9,973 nt of DNA from an uncultured Oscillospiraceae bacterium (lineage in GTDB: Bacteria > Bacillota > Clostridia > Oscillospirales > Oscillospiraceae). The notes under the pieces were generated by a model that did not search any database, was not told the origin of the DNA, and saw only the letters and a program-made list of their open reading frames with translations. Both the position numbers and the translations under genes were made by a program. The stretch covers positions 1 through 9,973 of the forward strand of contig CAJTVM010000093.1 in the NCBI GenBank assembly GCA_910579595.1, given 5' to 3'. How positions within the stretch are numbered: position 1 is the stretch's first letter; every line of letters begins with the position of its first letter. Positions 5,798 to 9,973 of this stretch are shown here, piece after piece.

Positions 5798-6448
5798 ATG
5801 GAACCCAAGAAAACGTACGCTGTGTTGATTTACCCCTATTTTTCCCTTCAGGAGATCACCTGCCTGACCTCCGCCTTGACGGTTTGGTTTGGGGAAGCCA
5901 TCGACGTGATTGCCAGCGAAAGCAAGCCCTATTTCAGCGAGGAGGGCTTCCAGATCACACCTGCAAAAACCGTGGACGAGGCAAACCCTGCCGACTACGC
6001 CTGTATCATCCTGCCCGGCACCATCAACCCGCTGCACGCGCTGTTTGACGAGAGGCTGATTGACTTTCTGCGCCGGGGGAAGGACGCCGGTACCCTGTTC
6101 GCCGCCATCTCCTCTTCCCCGATCTTACTGTCCAAGGCGGGTGTGCTGGACGGCAGGGACTTTACCGCAGGATATTTTATGCAAATGGCGGAGACCTTCC
6201 CCTTTGTGGACAAATCCCATTTTGTCCACCGCCCGGTGGTGGAGGACGGGAATGTGATTACCGCCATCGGGATGTTTTTCCGGGAATTTGCCCAGTGTGT
6301 GCTGAACCGGCTGGGCTATGACGTGGGGGAGCGCTTCATGGATACCTCCGGGCAGGAGTACACAGAGGAGGATCTGACCTTCTACTGGACCGAGGAGGAC
6401 TACCAGGAGTTTTTGCAGGAGCTGAAGGAATTTACAGACAAGGACTGA
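5798..6448 (+). CDS. DJ-1/PfpI-like protein with Ser at the nucleophile position
   Basis: This 216-residue protein has the DJ-1/PfpI (class I glutamine amidotransferase-like) fold pattern. A first strand YAVLIYPYFSLQEI carries a Glu at residue 19 where the family has its conserved glutamate. It is followed by DYACIILPGTINPLHAL and the nucleophile-elbow segment TLFAAISSSPILLSKAGVLDGR (residues 99-120). In typical members the elbow reads A-I-C-x-x-P. Here the Cys is replaced by Ser105, so a standard thiol chemistry is not expected. An acidic tail of about 40 residues (SGQEYTEEDLTFYWTEEDYQEF) follows. The start at 5798 is chosen for AAGGAGG just upstream; a TTG at 5699 would be almost at the transcription start. 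It is probably cytoplasmic, with function unknown. It is the first gene of the run and lies 4 bases before the Nudix gene. Confidence 0.82.
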   Translation: MEPKKTYAVLIYPYFSLQEITCLTSALTVWFGEAIDVIASESKPYFSEEGFQITPAKTVDEANPADYACIILPGTINPLHALFDERLIDFLRRGKDAGTLFAAISSSPILLSKAGVLDGRDFTAGYFMQMAETFPFVDKSHFVHRPVVEDGNVITAIGMFFREFAQCVLNRLGYDVGERFMDTSGQEYTEEDLTFYWTEEDYQEFLQELKEFTDKD

Positions 6449-6452
6449 TGGT

Positions 6453-6860
6453 ATGAAACAGGAAAAAAGCTGCGGCGCCGTCATCTTCCGCCAGGAAAAT
6501 GCCCGGCGTTTTTACCTCATTTTGAAAAGCACCAAAGGGCATACTACCCTGTGCAAAGGCCATGTGGAAAAAAAGGAAACGGAACACGAAACCGCTGAAC
6601 GTGAAATACGTGAGGAAACCGGCCTGACGGTGGACTTCCTTGACGGCTTCCGGGAGGTTATCACCTACTCCCCCCGCCCCGGCCGCATGAAGGACGTGGT
6701 ATTCTTCCTGGCCCGCGCCCACGGCGGCGGAATCGTCTGCCAGCCCGAGGAGGTGGCGGACGCCCGGTTCCTGCCCTTCGACGCGGCCATGGAACGGCTC
6801 ACCCACGCCTCTGACCGGGACATCCTCCGAAAAGCGGACGCGTTTCTGGAGGGGGGCTGA
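6453..6860 (+). CDS. Nudix hydrolase
   Basis: This 135-residue protein is one Nudix domain of usual size. The Nudix box GX5EX7REUXEEXGU is complete at residues about 36-58: GHVEKKE, then REIREETGL, with the metal-binding glutamates in place. The N-terminal SCGAVIFR and LILKSTKGH, followed by KGHVE, resemble bacterial diadenosine-tetraphosphate hydrolases (NUDT2/Ap4A group). That suggests hydrolysis of a nucleoside polyphosphate, but the usual WxFPKG is altered (TTLCKG), so the substrate is open. It is cytoplasmic. ATG 6453 lies 4 bases after the stop of the DJ-1-like gene, with AAGGA eight bases upstream inside that gene, so the two are coupled. Its stop is 3 bases from the next ATG. Confidence 0.88.
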   Translation: MKQEKSCGAVIFRQENARRFYLILKSTKGHTTLCKGHVEKKETEHETAEREIREETGLTVDFLDGFREVITYSPRPGRMKDVVFFLARAHGGGIVCQPEEVADARFLPFDAAMERLTHASDRDILRKADAFLEGG

Positions 6861-6863
6861 GCC

Positions 6864-8204
6864 ATGCCCGCCCCATTGTATGACGCCCTCCGGGCGCTGG
6901 CGGATACCAACCCCCTCCGCCTGGATATGCCCGGCCACCACGGGAAGCCCATGCCCGGGGGCTTCCCCTACCCGTCGGACATGGACTTCACGGAAAACGG
7001 ACGCACCGGCGACCTGTACGGGGAGGACGCGGATGCCATCCAGGAGGCGGAACGGCTGTGGGCTGAGCGGTTCGGCTTTGATGCCTGTCTGTTCCTCACC
7101 GGGGGATCCACCCAGGGGATGCACGCGGGCCTTGCCCTGCTGGCGGGCGCGGGGAGGGCCATTGCCCTGGACCGGGGGTGCCACCGCTCGGCGTTCCACG
7201 CCCTGGCCCTGCTGGATCTGACGCCCCATTTCCTCACCCGCCCCTGGCTGGGACTGGAAGGGATCACCGGCCCTATTTCCCCGGAAATGGTGGAGCAGAC
7301 CCTGTCCGCCCACCCTGAGATCAAAACTATTTGTATTACTTCTCCGACCTATTACGGTGTGCTGTCGGATGTCCCCGCCATCGGGTTGGTGTGCCATGCC
7401 CACGGAGCCAAGCTCATGGTGGACGCCGCCCACGGCGCGCACCTGCCCTTTCTGGGCTATGAGGGCTTTCAAGCGGCGGACGTGGTGGTCATGTCCGCCC
7501 ACAAGACCCTCCCCGCCCCCGGCCAGACCGCCCTGCTGTTCGCCAACGGCTTCCCGCTGGACCAGCTTCAGCGGTGGGGCGCGGTGTACGGCACCTCCTC
7601 CCCGTCCTATGTTCTCATGGCCTCGCTGGACGGGGCGCGGGACTACATGGAGGGGGCGGGCGCGGCACGTTATCGCGAAACAGTGCGTTTAGCGGACGAT
7701 CTGCGCCGCCGCTGGCCCTCCCTCGCGGGACGGGACGGCCTTGTCCTGGATCCCGCCCGGCTGGTCCTCACCAGCCCCGACGGCTTCGCCCTGGGGTCCG
7801 CCCTGCGGGAGCGGGGCGTGTTCCCTGAGCTGGCGGATACCGGCCATGTGGTGTGCATCCTGACCTGTGCCGACGGGGAACCTGAATTTGCCCGCCTGGA
7901 GGATGTGCTGGCGGACACGGGCCTCACCGGCCCCTGCCCCCCCTGCCCCGCCCCGCCGGAGCCGCCCAAGGCAGCCCTCACCCCCCGGCAGGCCCTGTTC
8001 GCCCCGCGGGAGCGGATGGCGCTGGCGGACAGCGCGGGACGGATTGCCGCCAGCCAGATCGCGCCCTATCCCCCCGGCGTGCCGGTGGTCGCTCCCGGCG
8101 AAATCATTGAAAAAAAATATCTGGCCTATTTGCGTGAAATAGGCTATAATAATACTGTTGTAGACGTCACCCGCCGAGGGTTTCGAGAAGGAGGCCGCCC
8201 ATGA
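6864..8204 (+). CDS. YaaO-like PLP-dependent Orn/Lys/Arg decarboxylase-family protein
   Basis: This 446-residue fold-type I PLP enzyme belongs to the Orn/Lys/Arg decarboxylase family in its shorter form, like B. subtilis YaaO. LDMPGHHGK (20-28) is the family N-terminal signature. LTGGSTQGMHAG (79-89) contacts the PLP phosphate, LMVDAAHGAH holds Asp187 for the pyridine nitrogen, and SAHKTLPAPGQTA holds the Schiff-base Lys214. The C-terminal domain ends with APGEIIEKKYLAYL, also typical. The likely reaction is decarboxylation of a basic amino acid, but the substrate cannot be read from sequence and the YaaO group has no firmly known role. The start at 6864 has a GGAGGGG ribosome site. The stop overlaps darA by 4 bp. 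A short AT-rich stretch near the 3' end (8107-8160) contains a promoter-like site. Its neighbours match those of yaaO in other Firmicutes. Confidence 0.88.
   Translation: MPAPLYDALRALADTNPLRLDMPGHHGKPMPGGFPYPSDMDFTENGRTGDLYGEDADAIQEAERLWAERFGFDACLFLTGGSTQGMHAGLALLAGAGRAIALDRGCHRSAFHALALLDLTPHFLTRPWLGLEGITGPISPEMVEQTLSAHPEIKTICITSPTYYGVLSDVPAIGLVCHAHGAKLMVDAAHGAHLPFLGYEGFQAADVVVMSAHKTLPAPGQTALLFANGFPLDQLQRWGAVYGTSSPSYVLMASLDGARDYMEGAGAARYRETVRLADDLRRRWPSLAGRDGLVLDPARLVLTSPDGFALGSALRERGVFPELADTGHVVCILTCADGEPEFARLEDVLADTGLTGPCPPCPAPPEPPKAALTPRQALFAPRERMALADSAGRIAASQIAPYPPGVPVVAPGEIIEKKYLAYLREIGYNNTVVDVTRRGFREGGRP
8122..8150 (+). promoter_or_regulatory. Candidate internal promoter with embedded inverted repeat before darA
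   Basis: A perfect TATAAT (8145-8150) is directly preceded by a perfect 8-bp inverted repeat, GCCTATTT-5-AAATAGGC (8124-8144). A weak -35 candidate, TGGCCT, lies at 8122-8127 with 17-base spacing. It would start transcription about 45 bases before the darA ATG and give darA-holB-ricT a separate supply. The weak -35 box and coding overlap make this uncertain. Confidence 0.4.
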
Positions 8205-8524
8205 AGCTGATCATCGCCATCATCAACCGGGACGACGCCAACGCCGTCACCCAGAACCTGTCGCGGAAGGGTTTTTCCTCCACCCGGCTGTCCACCACGG
8301 GGGGCTTCCTGCTGGCGGGCAACGTCACCCTGCTCATCGGCGTGAAGGACGACCAGGTGCAGGGGGCCATTGACGCCATCCGGGAGCGCTCCCACAGCCG
8401 CAAGCAGATGGTGCCCGCCATTACCGAGATGAGCTACGGCTTCATGCCCGTCATGCCGGTGGAGGTCACCGTGGGCGGCGCCACCATCTTCGTGGTGGAC
8501 GTGGAGCGGTTTGAGCGGGTATGA
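8201..8524 (+). CDS. darA: Cyclic-di-AMP receptor DarA (PstA/YaaQ, PII-like)
   Basis: This 107-residue protein aligns almost without gaps to B. subtilis DarA and S. aureus PstA, trimeric PII-like proteins that bind cyclic di-AMP in the cytoplasm. MKLIIAI opens the ferredoxin-like fold, LSTTGGFLLAGNVTLLIGV (30-48) is the ligand-binding loop region, and PVEVTVGGATIFVVDVERF closes the fold. Thr28, Phe36, Leu37 and Asn41 are kept, while positions 24 and 26 are Gly and Ser where PstA, as I recall it, has Asn and Arg. The loop before PVEV is about two residues shorter. The downstream target of the family is unknown. An AAGGAGG ribosome site lies 6 bases upstream. The gene overlaps both its upstream and downstream neighbours by 4 bp (ATGA), so translation is probably coupled. 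Confidence 0.93.
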   Translation: MKLIIAIINRDDANAVTQNLSRKGFSSTRLSTTGGFLLAGNVTLLIGVKDDQVQGAIDAIRERSHSRKQMVPAITEMSYGFMPVMPVEVTVGGATIFVVDVERFERV

Positions 8525-9279
8525 CGGATATCACCATGGAGCTTCCCTCCCCCCTGTCCCACGCCTACCTGGTCGCCGGGGGAGGCGCGGACAGCCGGGC
8601 CGCGTTCATCCAGCGGCTGGCGGCGGCCTACCTGTGCGAGGGGGAAAATCCCCCCTGCGGCCTGTGCCGGGCCTGCCGGAAGGCGGCGGCGGGCACCCAC
8701 CCGGACGTGTCCCGCACCACCCTGCCCCCGGACAAGCAGGAGATCGGCGTGGAGCAGATCCGCTTACTGCGCTCCGACGCCTATATCCGCCCCAACGAGG
8801 GGAAGCGGAAGGTATATATCATCAACCCGGCGGACGCCATGAACCCCGCCGCGCAGAACGCCCTGCTGAAGGTGCTGGAGGAGGGTCCGTCCTACGCCGC
8901 CTTCCTGCTGGGCGCCGCCCAGCAGGGCAGGCTGCTGGACACGGTGCGATCGAGGTGCGAGCTGCTCTCCCTGCCGCCGGAGGAGGACAGGCCCGGCCCG
9001 GAGCTGGCGCAAAAGGCCGCCCAGCTGGCGGATCTGCTGCTCACCGGGACGGAACTGGACGCCGCCCAGGCCCTGGTGGAGATCGAGCTGGACAAGCCCA
9101 AGCCGGATCAGCTCTCCGCCCTGCTCTCGGAGGTGGAACACCAGGTATCCCGGCGGCTGGCCCAGGATACCCGGAGGGGGGCGCAGGTGCTGCGGGCGCT
9201 GAAAACCTGCCGGGAGAACGCGGTGTTCCGTCCCAACGCCGGGTTGACGTTAGGCTGGCTGGCGGCGCGGTTATTTTAA
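8521..9279 (+). CDS. holB: DNA polymerase III delta' subunit (clamp loader)
   Basis: This 252-residue protein is the delta' subunit of the clamp loader, which helps open the sliding clamp and load it on primed DNA. HAYLVAGG opens the AAA+ domain. Cys39, Cys46, Cys49 and Cys52 (C-GENPP-CGLCRAC) form the zinc module, and THPDV follows. EQIRLLRSDAYIRPNEGKRKVYIIN and ADAMNPAAQNALLKVLEEGP (Walker B and arginine-finger region) are strongly conserved. TVRSRCELL holds the SRC motif typical of clamp-loader subunits. The P-loop is degenerate (GGGADSRA, no Lys), so ATP binding is unlikely, as in E. coli delta'. The protein is shorter than the usual 310-340 residues because the C-terminal collar domain is reduced. 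The start at 8521 overlaps darA by ATGA; a second Met at 8536 is possible. Confidence 0.92.
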   Translation: MTDITMELPSPLSHAYLVAGGGADSRAAFIQRLAAAYLCEGENPPCGLCRACRKAAAGTHPDVSRTTLPPDKQEIGVEQIRLLRSDAYIRPNEGKRKVYIINPADAMNPAAQNALLKVLEEGPSYAAFLLGAAQQGRLLDTVRSRCELLSLPPEEDRPGPELAQKAAQLADLLLTGTELDAAQALVEIELDKPKPDQLSALLSEVEHQVSRRLAQDTRRGAQVLRALKTCRENAVFRPNAGLTLGWLAARLF

Positions 9280-9300
9280 ACACAGACGGAGGATACCCCA

Positions 9301-9973
9301 ATGACGGAGATCATCAGCGTCCGGTTCCGGCCGGGCGGCAAGCAATACTATTTCGACCCCATGGGCCTGAGCGTGGCCGAGGGGCAGAGCGTCATCGTGG
9401 AGACGGGCAAAGGCCTGGAATACGGCACCTGTGTGCGCCGCAACACCACGGTGGAGGACGAGGCGGTGGTGCAGCCCCTGCGCCCGGTGGTGCGGCTGGC
9501 TACCGAGAAGGACGAACAGCAGGTGCGGGAAAACCGGGGCCGGGAAAAGGAGGCACTGCGCATCTGCCAGCAGCTGGTGGAGCGGCACGGCCTGGATATG
9601 AAGCTGGTGCAGGTGGAGTACAGCTTTGACGGCAATAAAATCCTCTTTTTCTTTACCTCGGACGGAAGGGTGGACTTCCGCGCCCTGGTGAAGGATCTGG
9701 CGGGCATCTTCCACACCCGCATCGAGCTGCGGCAGATCGGCGTGCGGGACGAGGCCCGGATGCTGGGGGGCTTCGGCATCTGCGGCAAGCCCTTTTGCTG
9801 CGCCCAGTTCCTGGACGAGTTCCAGCCGGTGTCCATCAAAATGGCCAAAACCCAGAACCTGTCCCTGAACCCCACCAAAATTTCCGGCACCTGCGGACGG
9901 CTGATGTGCTGTTTGAAGTACGAGCAGGGGGCCTATGAGGACGCGGTGAAGCGCTGTCCCAAGCAGGAATCCT
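9301..9973 (+). CDS. ricT: RicT/YaaT, PSP1-domain iron-sulfur protein (5' part)
   Basis: The first 224 codons of a gene that runs off the right edge. It starts at ATG 9301, with GGAGG nine bases upstream and about 20 bases after holB. The N-terminal part (VRFRPGGKQYYFDP, then YGTCVRRN) and the central KILFFFTSDGRVDFRALVKDLA are typical of PSP1/YaaT. Conserved cysteines appear in GICGKPFCC (161, 166, 167), GTCGRLMCC (198, 203, 204) and RCPK (219). In B. subtilis RicT works with RicA and RicF in a complex carrying iron-sulfur clusters that steers RNase Y in maturation of RNAs and affects sporulation, competence and biofilm formation. The cysteine spacing is intact here, so the same role is likely. 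Position directly after holB is the normal one in Firmicutes. Confidence 0.95.
   Translation, partial: MTEIISVRFRPGGKQYYFDPMGLSVAEGQSVIVETGKGLEYGTCVRRNTTVEDEAVVQPLRPVVRLATEKDEQQVRENRGREKEALRICQQLVERHGLDMKLVQVEYSFDGNKILFFFTSDGRVDFRALVKDLAGIFHTRIELRQIGVRDEARMLGGFGICGKPFCCAQFLDEFQPVSIKMAKTQNLSLNPTKISGTCGRLMCCLKYEQGAYEDAVKRCPKQES

Noticed and set aside
6432..7502. Open frame of 356 codons on the minus strand
   Set aside because: It is antisense to the Nudix and YaaO-like genes, both clearly coding, and has no ribosome site or recognisable motif.
8511..9629. Open frame of 372 codons on the plus strand
   Set aside because: It is out of frame with holB and ricT and composed of Gly, Arg, Ala and Pro runs. 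holB and ricT are clear in the other frames.

Overview
The window is GC-rich, densely packed bacterial DNA. Its gene set (split transketolase, YerC-type TrpR-like regulator, darA-holB-ricT cluster, AGGAGG-type ribosome sites, sigma-A-like promoters) points to a Gram-positive Firmicute. High-GC gut Clostridia of the Oscillospirales type (Flavonifractor or Pseudoflavonifractor relatives) fit best, but the genus is inferred from composition and protein style only.

Left block (1-1165): the end of the N-terminal transketolase subunit, the whole C-terminal subunit (stop and start codons directly adjacent), and a strong terminator. Next comes an AT-rich island (about 1166-1815) with a small lipoprotein gene on the minus strand. 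Its right edge coincides with the broken 3' end of a NodB-type polysaccharide deacetylase gene, which still has a good promoter but has lost half its active site.

Middle block (2262-5547): a PPP-like metallophosphoesterase with a C-terminal SH3-like region (minus) is divergent from a small TrpR/YerC-family regulator (plus). After that lie a decayed XRE regulator (minus, only the helix-turn-helix left) and about 340 bases without an intact gene. Those bases hold the XRE promoter, a perfect inverted repeat, a cluster of TTCCACAA repeats and the galM terminator. Aldose 1-epimerase (galM, minus) follows.

Right block (5662-9973): a near-consensus promoter divergent from galM probably drives a tight plus-strand run: a DJ-1/PfpI-like protein with Ser where the nucleophilic Cys is expected, a Nudix hydrolase, a YaaO-like PLP decarboxylase-fold enzyme, the cyclic-di-AMP receptor DarA, DNA polymerase III delta' (holB), and RicT/YaaT (cut by the window end). 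The last four match the Bacillus yaaO-tmk-yaaQ-yaaR-holB-yaaT cluster without tmk and yaaR. Overlaps of 4 bp (ATGA) at the yaaO/darA and darA/holB joints suggest translational coupling.

I found no RNA genes, CRISPR arrays, transposases or phage genes, and no convincing new multi-gene system. The items most worth a second look are the two broken genes with their junctions, the Cys-to-Ser DJ-1-like protein, the inverted repeat built into a promoter at the end of the yaaO-like gene, and a possible slippery site at the end of the TrpR-like gene.
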